DNA of 17,151 nt from an uncultured Chlamydiaceae bacterium (GTDB lineage Bacteria; Chlamydiota; Chlamydiia; Chlamydiales; Parachlamydiaceae): the NCBI GenBank assembly GCA_945957185.1, contig CAMFKA010000014.1, forward strand, positions 1 to 17,151, written 5' to 3'. The notes beneath the pieces were generated by a model. The model was not told where the DNA came from. It saw only the letters and a program-made list of their open reading frames with translations, and made no database searches. Below, piece by piece: positions 7,562-14,734 of this stretch. The position numbers and the translations under genes are program-made. Positions within the stretch are counted from its first letter, which is position 1, and each line of letters starts with the position of its first letter.

Positions 7562-8134
7562 ATGTCTGACAAACCGAAAGATAAACGTCCCTCTTTCCAA
7601 GAGCCTGAAAGGCTTCCGGATCGCCCAATCGAGTGTGGCGAATGTAAAAAGCCAATCTGCGTTCACTATACAGAGATGTTTGATAAGACAACCATCCAAA
7701 CATCGATGTGCCAAGAGTGTCCCGAATTAAGAAAACGGCTGCACGGCCTCCCTTCCACTACCGATCACGGTCAGAGCGGCTATGAAGCGGAACTCGCTTG
7801 CGGAAATTGCGGGACAACACTAGAAGTGCTGCGCACCGGTAATCCTCTCGGCTGCAGCGTCTGCTACGAAGTTTTCGATGATAGTATCATCCATGAATTG
7901 TTTGCCGCGCAAAGGATACCTGCGCGTATCGTTTCTGCAAAACGGTCCTCTCCCGTGCACATTGGACGAGTTCCGGGGGAAACGCATGAAATTAACCCTA
8001 CCATGCGCTTGCTTGCCTTGAACGAAGCCTTGAATGAAACGTTGAAGCGAGAAGATTACGAACAAGCGGCTTGGTTGAGAGATCAGATCAAAGCGTTGAC
8101 TAATGAAAATGGAGAAAATAATGAACCCAAGTGA
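7562..8134 (+). CDS. mcsA: McsA-like zinc-finger / UVR-domain protein
   Basis: This is a 190-residue protein with the layout of McsA, the activator and adaptor of protein-arginine kinase McsB. It has an N-terminal zinc-binding pair of motifs (C25-x2-C28 and C50-x2-C53). A second set follows (C80-x2-C83 and C98-x2-C101, within LACGNCG and GCSVCYEVF, close to the Bacillus McsA form). A C-terminal UVR motif occupies about 150-180 (LNETLKREDYEQAAWLRDQIKAL). Chlamydiae encode such a protein next to a kinase homologue. I prefer ATG 7562 over ATG 7556; neither has a good Shine-Dalgarno sequence. Its stop overlaps the mcsB homologue by 14 bases. Its expected partner has lost catalytic residues, so the pair may act differently from the Bacillus system. 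Confidence 0.85.
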   Translation: MSDKPKDKRPSFQEPERLPDRPIECGECKKPICVHYTEMFDKTTIQTSMCQECPELRKRLHGLPSTTDHGQSGYEAELACGNCGTTLEVLRTGNPLGCSVCYEVFDDSIIHELFAAQRIPARIVSAKRSSPVHIGRVPGETHEINPTMRLLALNEALNETLKREDYEQAAWLRDQIKALTNENGENNEPK

Positions 8135-9191
8135 CGCGGAGCAGCCTTCTATCTTGCAGCTAGACAAACCTTGGTCGAACAATAGCAATACGATATGGCT
8201 TGCTTCCACATTGGAAGTCGCACGCAACATCGAGAAATTTAAATTTCCAGGTAAACTTTCCGCTGACCGCAGAAAACAGATCATTTCCCTCACGACAAAA
8301 GAGTTTCAAAAGTCAGAACGGTTTCCTAAACCCATTGTGTACAAAGCGGAAGATCTGACGCCTATCGAAAAAGAATTTATCAACGAACATTTTTTAAGCA
8401 CTGCAAGCTATAATCAAGCTCACGTGGGTGAGGGGTTTATCGTTGAACATTCAGGGGAATTTCTGGTGTCGTTGAATTTAGGCGATCACCTTCACTACCA
8501 TCTTATTGACACGACGGGGGAATTGGAAAAATCTTATAGCAGGCTTCTGAAATTGGAAGCAGAGATTGGTGACTCCCTTAATTACGCATTTTCCCAAAAA
8601 TTCGGATTTCTCACCTCAGACCCCACACGTTGCGGAACGGCATTGACGATAAGCGTTTATTTGCAACTGTCGGCATTAATCCACACGGAGGTCCTTGACG
8701 CTGTGTTGGAGAAAGAGGACGACGAAGCGATTCATGTTGCAGGATTCCAAGGGGCTTCTGCAGAAGCTATTGGCGATATTTTGACAATCCAGAACAATTT
8801 TACGCTTGGTGTCAACGAAGAGACGATTTTGGCAAACATGCGAGGGTACATCACAAAATTACTGATGGAAGAAAATAACGCCAGAAACCAAATCCGTAAA
8901 AAAAATAATCCGGAAATCATGGACAAGGTCAGCCGCGCTTACGCGATTCTTCTTCACTCCTACCAAATCGAAGCTGTGGAAGCTCTTAACGCCATCAGCC
9001 TTTTGAAGCTAGGGTTGGATTTTGGGTGGGTGTCAGGGATTTCAACGGCAGATTTGAATCAACTGTTCTTCAATTGCCGTAGAGCGCACCTCTCACGCTT
9101 TATGGGGAATGTGACCCATCAAGATGAGATTCTTCATAAACGCGCCGAGTACATCCACGGAGTGCTAAAGCCTGTCAAACTCCTCATTTAA
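8121..9191 (+). CDS. mcsB: McsB/phosphagen-kinase homologue, probably inactive
   Basis: This is a 356-residue homologue of protein-arginine kinase McsB covering nearly the whole family length. Recognisable blocks include VARNIEKFKFP (33-43), GFLTSDPTRCGTAL (162-175), EAIGDILTIQNNFTLG (215-230) and the C-terminal LLKLGLDFGWVSGIS. Many active-site positions are altered. The nucleotide-binding SSRVR block is ASTLE (29-33). The catalytic Cys (Cys167 in Bacillus McsB) is Asp167. The Arg of GTGLR is Thr176. NEEDHIR is NLGDHLH. The Arg and Glu of the VRG..GEGSEA block are lost. The C-terminal phosphoarginine pocket RDxxRRA is QDEILHKRA. I infer a pseudokinase, perhaps a structural partner of McsA. 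The start is ATG 8121 with GGAG at 8111-8114 six bases upstream. A GC-rich hairpin follows 38 bases after the stop. Confidence 0.85.
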   Translation: MNPSDAEQPSILQLDKPWSNNSNTIWLASTLEVARNIEKFKFPGKLSADRRKQIISLTTKEFQKSERFPKPIVYKAEDLTPIEKEFINEHFLSTASYNQAHVGEGFIVEHSGEFLVSLNLGDHLHYHLIDTTGELEKSYSRLLKLEAEIGDSLNYAFSQKFGFLTSDPTRCGTALTISVYLQLSALIHTEVLDAVLEKEDDEAIHVAGFQGASAEAIGDILTIQNNFTLGVNEETILANMRGYITKLLMEENNARNQIRKKNNPEIMDKVSRAYAILLHSYQIEAVEALNAISLLKLGLDFGWVSGISTADLNQLFFNCRRAHLSRFMGNVTHQDEILHKRAEYIHGVLKPVKLLI

Positions 9192-9229
9192 GCCTGTTGA
9201 CAATCAACTCACAACTAAAGGATCCGGTT

Positions 9230-9322
9230 AACGCGGAGACGCGAAGGCGCTGAGACGCGGAGTTTTTTCTATATTATAAAAAATTTCTTCTCCGCGCCCC
9301 TGCGCCTCTGCGTCTCCGCGTT
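9230..9322. repeat. GC-rich ACGCGGAG octamer hairpin, possible bidirectional terminator
   Basis: Arms 9230-9262 and 9290-9322 are reverse complements at 28 of 33 positions, with a 27-base AT-rich loop. Each arm is four 8-base units (ACGCGGAG, ACGCGAAG, GCGCTGAG, ACGCGGAG on the left). It lies between the convergent mcsB and ispH genes, where a two-way terminator is expected. However, no T-tract directly follows either outer stem end, so it is not a canonical intrinsic terminator. The unit period matches the other repeats of this window although the sequence differs. Confidence 0.8.
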
Positions 9323-9374
9323 GTCTTGCTATTGTTCCTTTAAGGCTTTCAAAATTGTGTTTCAACGACAGATT

Positions 9375-10304
9375 TTACGTTGGATTCAATACGCTCTTGG
9401 GAAGTTGAAAAAAGACGTCTTCCACTGTAAAGACCACATCTTCAACGGTCTCAACGCCCATCTTGATCAAGGCATTAATACATTCTTGTACGATGCTTTC
9501 AGGGGTGGATGCTCCTGCTGTCAGTCCTATCGTTTTGACTCCGGCAAGCCATGTAGAGTCAATTTCGTTTGCTTGATTGATTAAATAAGAAGCGATGCCT
9601 CGCTTGGAAGCGACTTCTCGCAATCGATTCGAATTGGAACTTTGTGGATCGCCGACGACAAGGACTAAATCCACTTCTTCGGTGATCTCTCGAAGCGCCA
9701 TCTGCCGATTTGTCGTCGCATAGCAGATGGAGGAGCTGGGTAACGTTTCGATATGGGGATATTTCGCTACCAATGCATCCGTGATCTCTTTCACGTCATC
9801 AAGGCTGAGAGTGGTTTGTGTGATGTAAAATAACTTTTGGTCGGGAGAGTAATTGAGTTGCAATACATCTTCAGGGCTTTCAACAATTGTAGTGACATCC
9901 GGAGCCTCTCCTGCTGTCCCAATGATTTCAACGTGATTGCGATGTCCGATTAAAACAATTTGATATCCCTGCGCAGCAAACCTTTTGACTGCGGAGTGAA
10001 CGCGAGTGACTAATCCGCACGTTGCATCGATTTCGATTAAATTGCGCTGCTTTGCTTCTTCGCGGACGGCAGGAGAGACTCCGTGAGCAGAGTAAATCAA
10101 GCGCGCACCGGTAGGAACATCTTTGAGGTCTTCAATGAAAATAGCGCCCTTCGCTTTCAAGTCATCGACAACGTAACGGTTATGGACAATTTCGTGTTTG
10201 ACGTAAATGGGAGCTCCCCAAAGCTCTAATGCTCTTTTTACAGTGTCGATCGCGCGTTCGACTCCGGCACAAAATCCGCGGGGTTTGGATAAAAGCAGTT
10301 TCAT
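9375..10304 (-). CDS. ispH: 4-hydroxy-3-methylbut-2-enyl diphosphate reductase
   Basis: IspH (LytB) catalyses the last step of the non-mevalonate isoprenoid pathway, reducing HMBPP to IPP and DMAPP with a 4Fe-4S cluster. The 309-residue protein shows all three cluster cysteines: C12 (KPRGFCAGVERA), C96 (DATCGLV) and C194 (SSICYATTNRQ). Substrate-binding histidines H41 and H74 and the HVE block (H124, E126) are present, as are the TQTTLS and SNSNRL motifs. The length matches the family (about 310). A strong promoter lies 33-61 bases upstream. The gene stands alone on the minus strand, convergent with mcsB and divergent from 10417. Confidence 0.97.
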   Translation of the reverse strand: MKLLLSKPRGFCAGVERAIDTVKRALELWGAPIYVKHEIVHNRYVVDDLKAKGAIFIEDLKDVPTGARLIYSAHGVSPAVREEAKQRNLIEIDATCGLVTRVHSAVKRFAAQGYQIVLIGHRNHVEIIGTAGEAPDVTTIVESPEDVLQLNYSPDQKLFYITQTTLSLDDVKEITDALVAKYPHIETLPSSSICYATTNRQMALREITEEVDLVLVVGDPQSSNSNRLREVASKRGIASYLINQANEIDSTWLAGVKTIGLTAGASTPESIVQECINALIKMGVETVEDVVFTVEDVFFQLPKSVLNPT

Positions 10305-10336
10305 TCACAACTCGCTGAGTAAATTTTTGAAACTAA

Positions 10337-10365
10337 ATTATAAGCGATTACACGTTCATTGACAA
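10337..10365 (-). promoter_or_regulatory. ispH promoter with good -35 and -10 boxes
   Basis: On the minus strand TTGTCA (10365-10360) is followed, after exactly 17 bases, by a perfect TATAAT (10342-10337). Transcription would start near 10330, giving a leader of about 26 bases before the ispH ATG at 10304. On the plus strand the same bases read TTGACA (10359-10364), a perfect -35, with only a weak -10 (TATGGG, 10383-10388, 18-base spacing) towards the gene at 10417. The two promoters may therefore share their -35 region. Confidence 0.7.
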
Positions 10366-10416
10366 GAAAAACGGCTAGAGGCTATGGGGTAGTATAAAAT
10401 AAAATTTAGGTGACAT

Positions 10417-10911
10417 ATGCTCGCGTTACTCTTTTTTGGGTTAGCTTTAGTCTTAACCGCTGTGCAGTTGACTATCAAGGCCGAATGGAACAAGGTCAAA
10501 ATGGTCGAGGTGCTGTTAAGTTATTTATTGCTATTTTCTTTAGGGGTCATGGGAGTCCTCGCTGCATATGCCCATCTGTTTATGGGAGCTGAAATCGCCC
10601 AACAAATCGGTTGGCCCGCGGGCAGCCCTTTCCAATTCGAAGTGGGAATGGCGAATTTAGCGTTCGGTGTTCTTGGAATTTTATCCTTCTGGCGCCGAGG
10701 AAATTTTTGGGGCGCAACGATTTTAGGGTGGAGTGTTTTTGTTCTGGGTTGTTTCGTCGGTCACGTGATGGACTTCATTTTACGAGGCAATGTCGCTCCG
10801 TATAATATTGGTTTCTTTATCTGGTTTTATGACTTATTCCTCCCATTCCTTTTGCTCGGTCTTTACCAATGCTATCTAAAACTGTTGGCAAAGAGAGAGG
10901 AAAAGGAGTAA
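10417..10911 (+). CDS. Small four-helix membrane protein, DUF6790-like
   Basis: This is a 164-residue, very hydrophobic protein with about four membrane segments: roughly 2-22, 30-52, 75-92 or so, and 100-160 with two further stretches. A conserved-looking block, IGWPAGSPFQFEVGMANLAFG, follows the second helix; I associate it from memory with the DUF6790 family of unknown function. Charged residues are concentrated at the loops and the C-terminal tail (KLLAKREEKE), which is probably cytoplasmic. The start is ATG 10417 with AGGTG about six bases upstream. It is divergent from ispH and lies 61 bases before the ankyrin gene, from which it is separated by a hairpin. No function can be assigned. 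Confidence 0.75.
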   Translation: MLALLFFGLALVLTAVQLTIKAEWNKVKMVEVLLSYLLLFSLGVMGVLAAYAHLFMGAEIAQQIGWPAGSPFQFEVGMANLAFGVLGILSFWRRGNFWGATILGWSVFVLGCFVGHVMDFILRGNVAPYNIGFFIWFYDLFLPFLLLGLYQCYLKLLAKREEKE

Positions 10912-10917
10912 CATAAG

Positions 10918-10967
10918 CTCTTTGCTCTCCTGATCGTAGGTCGCAATCAGGGGTTGATCAAAGAGGT
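10918..10967 (+). promoter_or_regulatory. Leader hairpin pairing with ankyrin-gene ribosome site
   Basis: CTCTTTG (10918-10924) is the exact complement of CAAAGAG (10959-10965). Inside this outer stem, CTCCTGAT (10927-10934) pairs with ATCAGGGG (10946-10953) with one G-U, closing an 11-base loop. The right outer arm contains the AAGAGG ribosome-binding site of the gene starting at 10973. In RNA the structure would hide that site. It could also simply be the end-of-gene hairpin of the preceding membrane protein gene. Confidence 0.5.
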
Positions 10968-10972
10968 ATGTT

Positions 10973-12211
10973 ATGATCAGATTCGAGAATTTTTTTCTGC
11001 TAATTTTGTTTTGCTGCAACGCTCTTTTTGCCGATGTCAACGATGACACGTTGACTCAATTCCTGCGCAAATACCACTTGGGAGCAGATAAGCGAACAAA
11101 AGGGCACTCCGAACTAGCCTACGCTATCATGCAAGAGCAACCCGATATTGCCGAAATTCTTATTATGCGCGGCGCTAACGGTAACGAATTGTTTGAAGAG
11201 GGAACTGCTAGCCCTATGTCGCTAGCGATTGAAAAAGGATATACCCTCCTAGTCCGACGAATGATCGAACGGAAAGCAGATGTGAATCAAACCATCGTTG
11301 GAATTTACGACGGTTGCATGCCCCAAGCTTTGAACGAAGCATTTCCAGACCGCATCTGCGGTCCCGATGTCTACTCCTTGCTTCAAGTGGCCATCAAAGC
11401 GAAACAACCGGAAATTGTCGCCCTTCTGCTGGAGAATGGCGCCGATCCTGAATACACGTCAAAATTGAAATATCGCCCCATTCATCTAGCAATTAGACAT
11501 CAGCAGCCTGAAGCCCTAGATCTCTTGTTACGTCGGGGTGTGGATGTAAATGTAACAGACTTATGGGGTTACGCTCCTCTTCACTACACTGCTTTCCTTC
11601 CCGCTAGCGCCGACCCTGTCAGTTATGCAGAACTTCTTGTGGAGCGAAATGTAAAAATCGATCAGAAAATTGATGCACCGATCGGTAAGTTTGCTCCCCT
11701 CCATCTCGCAGCATTTAACGGACATGTCGATCTGGTACTGCTTTTGATTCGTCGATCCGCAACGGTGGATTTGGAGGACGGTCAAGGGTGCACACCGCTG
11801 TGGTGCTCGATCAATAGCGCTTACGAGTCCAGAGATATCATTCGTAGTTTGGTGCAGGCGGGAGCTAAACCTAATAGAATCAATCGCTTCGAAATGGTGG
11901 GTCCTCCGCCAAATCTCTATTTTTACTCTCCGCTTACTCTAGCGATCGCCAAAAACAAATTGGAGGCTGCAAAAGTCCTCTTAGAAAATGGTGCCGATGC
12001 CAACCAATTTGATGGAAATGGAGAAACACCACTATTGGTGGCTGTGAACTTCGACCATGCAGGCGCAGTGGAATTACTTCTCAAATTTGGGGCTAATCCC
12101 TCGACGAAAAATCGTTTAGGTGATAGTCCTATAGATAGAGCTGTCGATAAAAAGAACACCGCTCTGTTAGATCTCTTAATTAAGGGGCAGGTGAATATCC
12201 TTTCCCGTTAA
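10973..12211 (+). CDS. Secreted ankyrin-repeat protein
   Basis: This is a 412-residue protein with an N-terminal Sec-type signal peptide (MIRFENFFLLILFCCNALFA, likely cleavage before D21), so the repeats should lie outside the cytoplasm. From about residue 45 to the end it is a chain of roughly eight to ten ankyrin units with the usual AI/AA..LLL..GA consensus. Examples are IVALLLENGADPE, PIHLAIRHQQPEALDLLLRRGVDVN, APLHLAAFNGHVDLVLLLIRR and EAAKVLLENGADANQ. Two units carry longer insertions (around YDGCMPQALNEAFPD and EMVGPPPNLYFY). Ankyrin repeats bind proteins, so a role in the periplasm, at the surface or in the host is possible. AGAGG at 10962-10966 sits six bases before ATG 10973 within a potential hairpin. 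No catalytic domain is visible. Confidence 0.85.
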   Translation: MIRFENFFLLILFCCNALFADVNDDTLTQFLRKYHLGADKRTKGHSELAYAIMQEQPDIAEILIMRGANGNELFEEGTASPMSLAIEKGYTLLVRRMIERKADVNQTIVGIYDGCMPQALNEAFPDRICGPDVYSLLQVAIKAKQPEIVALLLENGADPEYTSKLKYRPIHLAIRHQQPEALDLLLRRGVDVNVTDLWGYAPLHYTAFLPASADPVSYAELLVERNVKIDQKIDAPIGKFAPLHLAAFNGHVDLVLLLIRRSATVDLEDGQGCTPLWCSINSAYESRDIIRSLVQAGAKPNRINRFEMVGPPPNLYFYSPLTLAIAKNKLEAAKVLLENGADANQFDGNGETPLLVAVNFDHAGAVELLLKFGANPSTKNRLGDSPIDRAVDKKNTALLDLLIKGQVNILSR

Positions 12212-12215
12212 AAGA

Positions 12216-12251
12216 GTGTTTACAAAGCATCCGATCGAACTTTGTAAACAC
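12216..12251. promoter_or_regulatory. Perfect 12-bp stem-loop before thrA-like gene
   Basis: GTGTTTACAAAG (12216-12227) and CTTTGTAAACAC (12240-12251) are exact reverse complements around a 12-base loop. The stem ends five bases before the ribosome site TAAGGA (12256-12261) of the gene at 12269 and starts five bases after the ankyrin stop. It is not followed by a T-run, so a simple intrinsic terminator is unlikely. It may be an operator palindrome, an attenuator or an RNA processing site. Confidence 0.6.
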
Positions 12252-12268
12252 CCTCTAAGGAAATTACA

Positions 12269-14719
12269 ATGAAGATATTAAGTTTTGGCCGTTCCGCTCT
12301 CTCGACCGTTGACAGAATCCGACGTGTGATTGAAGTGATCAAACAGACGGTTCGACTTAATCCTGAAGTTTCCATTGTGGTTTCTGCGATGACGGGAGTC
12401 ACCGATGTCCTTATCGAAATAGCAAACGATGCTGCCAAGGGACACGAATCCTATAAACAGGGATTAGTAGAGCTAAAAACAACACACATGGAAGCAGCTG
12501 CCGGTGTTGTCGCTGAAAAGTCCCTTAGTCATGTTTACGATAGCTTGCACAGGTCTTTCCATCTCCTCCAAGAAATCCTGCATGGCGTTTTCCTCGTTCG
12601 CGAAATCTCCCCAAAAACGTTAGACCTTATCATGGGTTTCGGCGAAATGTGGTCTGCAGAGATCGTTGCAGGAGGTTTGCAGGCTTCGATTTCCCATGCG
12701 GAATACGTAGATGCGCACCCGCTTGTGCGGACCAATAATCAGTTCGGTTGCGCTATTGTCGATATCGAAGAGAGCGTTAAGTTGATCCGTAAGTTTTTTG
12801 AAGACACAACTATCCTTCCGGTCATCACGGGATTTGTAGGCTCTACAGAGACGGGAGAGGCCACAACACTTGGTCGTGGGGGTTCCGATATGACCGCAGT
12901 GGTGTTTGGGATTGCCTTAAAGGCTCATGAAGTGGATATTTGGAGCGAAAGAAATGGCGTCATGACAACGGATCCTGGAAAGGTTCCTCACGCTTACCCC
13001 ATTCCGATGATTACCTATAAAGAGGCTTTGGAGCTATCTCATTTCGGCGCAAAAGTCATCTATCCTCTCGCGCTTGGACCTGCAGAGAAGTACAACTTAC
13101 CTATTCGCATTCGAAATCCCACCCTTGAAAATGCTGTGGGAACCCTTATCGTTACCGAAGTTGTCGAAACACATCAGCCGATTCGAGGGATCTCCTCGAT
13201 TGATAATGCGACGCTGATTCGTCTGGAAGGCGGCGGTCTTGTCGGTGTTTCGGGAGTTGCGATGAGGATTTTCGAAGCCCTGGCAGAGCATCAAGTGAGT
13301 GTGATCATGATAGCGGTCTGCTCTTCAGAGCATTCTGTGTGCTTGGCGATTCCTCCGGATAAAGGATCGATTGCTAAAAGTGCATTGGAAAAGGAATTTC
13401 ACGACGAAATTGAAGCCCTCCTTATCGATAGGGTCATCGTTGATGAAAAAATGGCGATCATCGGCGTTGTGGGAGAAAACATGCACAACAGCCCTGGAGT
13501 CTCCGGTAGGCTGTTCTCTTCTTTAGGAAGAAATGGCATCAATGTTGTAGCGATGACACAGGGGTCTTCGGAGTTCAACATCTCGTTTGTTGTCAGCAAA
13601 GAAAACGAAATTAAAGCCCTACAAGTTCTTCACGAAGAGTTTTTTGTCACTCGATCGGCGACATTAAACGTCTTTTTGATGGGTGTGGGAAAGATCGGTA
13701 GCACGCTATTGTCCCAGTTTGCGAGACAAGCGAAAGCGTTAAGGGAAAATGAAAAGATAGAAATTCGGCTTGTGGGTTTAGCCAACAGCAAAAAAATGGT
13801 GCTAAATCCCAAAGGGATCGATATTATTCACTGGAGAGATGCCCTCAACAACTCTGAAAATGAAATGGATCTTCACGAATGGACGACAAAGATCCATAAA
13901 ATGAATCTGATGGATAGTGTCGTGATCGATTGCTCCTCTAGCGAGAAGTTTCCACAGTACTACCACACTTTGATCGACTCCAATATCTCGGTGATCGCAT
14001 CGAATTTGAGGGGAAATATTGGACCTTACCACACCTATTTAGAATTGCGTTCTCTAGCGAGACAAAGAGGTGTCAAATATCTTTATGAAGCTAGCGTAGG
14101 CGATGGCGTCCCCGTACTGAACATCATTAATAAAATGTTGAACTCAGGCGATAGAATCACGTCCATTCATGCAGCTCTTTCCCCTTTCATCTCAAAAGTT
14201 CTTGCTGAGTACCCTAAACATCGCTCTTTGTCAAAAACGGTAAAAAAAGTTCATGAAGAGTGCTTCCCTTATCTAGATCCTCGCGATGAACTGAACGGAA
14301 GATGGACGATGAACGAATTGCTAGTTTTAGCAAGAGAGAGCGCAAGACCTGTCGAATTGGAAGATATTTTAACAAATGCATTCGTTCCCAATGAATACTT
14401 AAAAGGAAAAACGAACGAAGACTTTCTTCGCAAACTCGCTGAGTACGACAATGAGTTTCATCAAATTTACGAAAGCCTTTCCGAAGGCGGTGAAAGAGTT
14501 ATTTATGAAGCGAGCTTCAATGAGGAAGAGATTACTGTAGAGCTGAAGTCCGTGGGTGAACATCACCCTCTCTACAGCATTCCCGGAGGTCAAAGTGCAG
14601 TTGTCATTTGCTCCGAACGGTACCGCAAGCATCCGTTGGTTATCTCCGCGCAAAGTTCCGATCCGGATATTGTCGCAGGGGTGATCTTTGCCGATCTCGT
14701 GCGCACCGCCATCCGGTAG
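12269..14719 (+). CDS. thrA: Aspartokinase-homoserine dehydrogenase fusion with altered active sites
   Basis: This 816-residue protein has the same layout and length as E. coli ThrA. It has an aspartokinase domain (1-300), two ACT regulatory domains (about 305-360 and 394-445), and a homoserine dehydrogenase domain (about 465-816). Kinase residues kept are E126, GRGGSD (202-207) and FGAK (259-262). The N-terminal KFGGT motif is SFGRS (5-9), losing the catalytic Lys, and WTDV is WSER. The dehydrogenase keeps GVGKIG (472-477), but TPNKK is ASNLR (577-581) and EPDPRDDLxGxDVARK is YLDPRDELNGRWTMNE (668-683). The yeast Hom6 catalytic positions E208, D214, D219 and K223 therefore become Y, E, W and E. 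It is one open frame with ribosome site TAAGGA seven bases before ATG. I infer the dehydrogenase is dead and the kinase doubtful, while the ACT sensors are well kept (QGSSEFNISFVV). The symbol marks homology only. Confidence 0.85.
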   Translation: MKILSFGRSALSTVDRIRRVIEVIKQTVRLNPEVSIVVSAMTGVTDVLIEIANDAAKGHESYKQGLVELKTTHMEAAAGVVAEKSLSHVYDSLHRSFHLLQEILHGVFLVREISPKTLDLIMGFGEMWSAEIVAGGLQASISHAEYVDAHPLVRTNNQFGCAIVDIEESVKLIRKFFEDTTILPVITGFVGSTETGEATTLGRGGSDMTAVVFGIALKAHEVDIWSERNGVMTTDPGKVPHAYPIPMITYKEALELSHFGAKVIYPLALGPAEKYNLPIRIRNPTLENAVGTLIVTEVVETHQPIRGISSIDNATLIRLEGGGLVGVSGVAMRIFEALAEHQVSVIMIAVCSSEHSVCLAIPPDKGSIAKSALEKEFHDEIEALLIDRVIVDEKMAIIGVVGENMHNSPGVSGRLFSSLGRNGINVVAMTQGSSEFNISFVVSKENEIKALQVLHEEFFVTRSATLNVFLMGVGKIGSTLLSQFARQAKALRENEKIEIRLVGLANSKKMVLNPKGIDIIHWRDALNNSENEMDLHEWTTKIHKMNLMDSVVIDCSSSEKFPQYYHTLIDSNISVIASNLRGNIGPYHTYLELRSLARQRGVKYLYEASVGDGVPVLNIINKMLNSGDRITSIHAALSPFISKVLAEYPKHRSLSKTVKKVHEECFPYLDPRDELNGRWTMNELLVLARESARPVELEDILTNAFVPNEYLKGKTNEDFLRKLAEYDNEFHQIYESLSEGGERVIYEASFNEEEITVELKSVGEHHPLYSIPGGQSAVVICSERYRKHPLVISAQSSDPDIVAGVIFADLVRTAIR

Positions 14720-14734
14720 CGCTATCCGCAAGTC

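Noticed and set aside
9192..9374. tRNA or small RNA gene in the mcsB/ispH gap
   Set aside because: The structure is a plain long hairpin of octamers with no cloverleaf or CCA-type end.
10918..10967. Metabolite riboswitch before the ankyrin gene
   Set aside because: The structure is only two short stems, and no known riboswitch core or matching gene function is present.
12269..12290. Frameshift or wrong start explaining the altered KFGGT motif in the thrA-like gene
   Set aside because: The frame is continuous, residues around SFGRS align well with the family start, and a good ribosome site precedes the ATG, so the substitution appears real.
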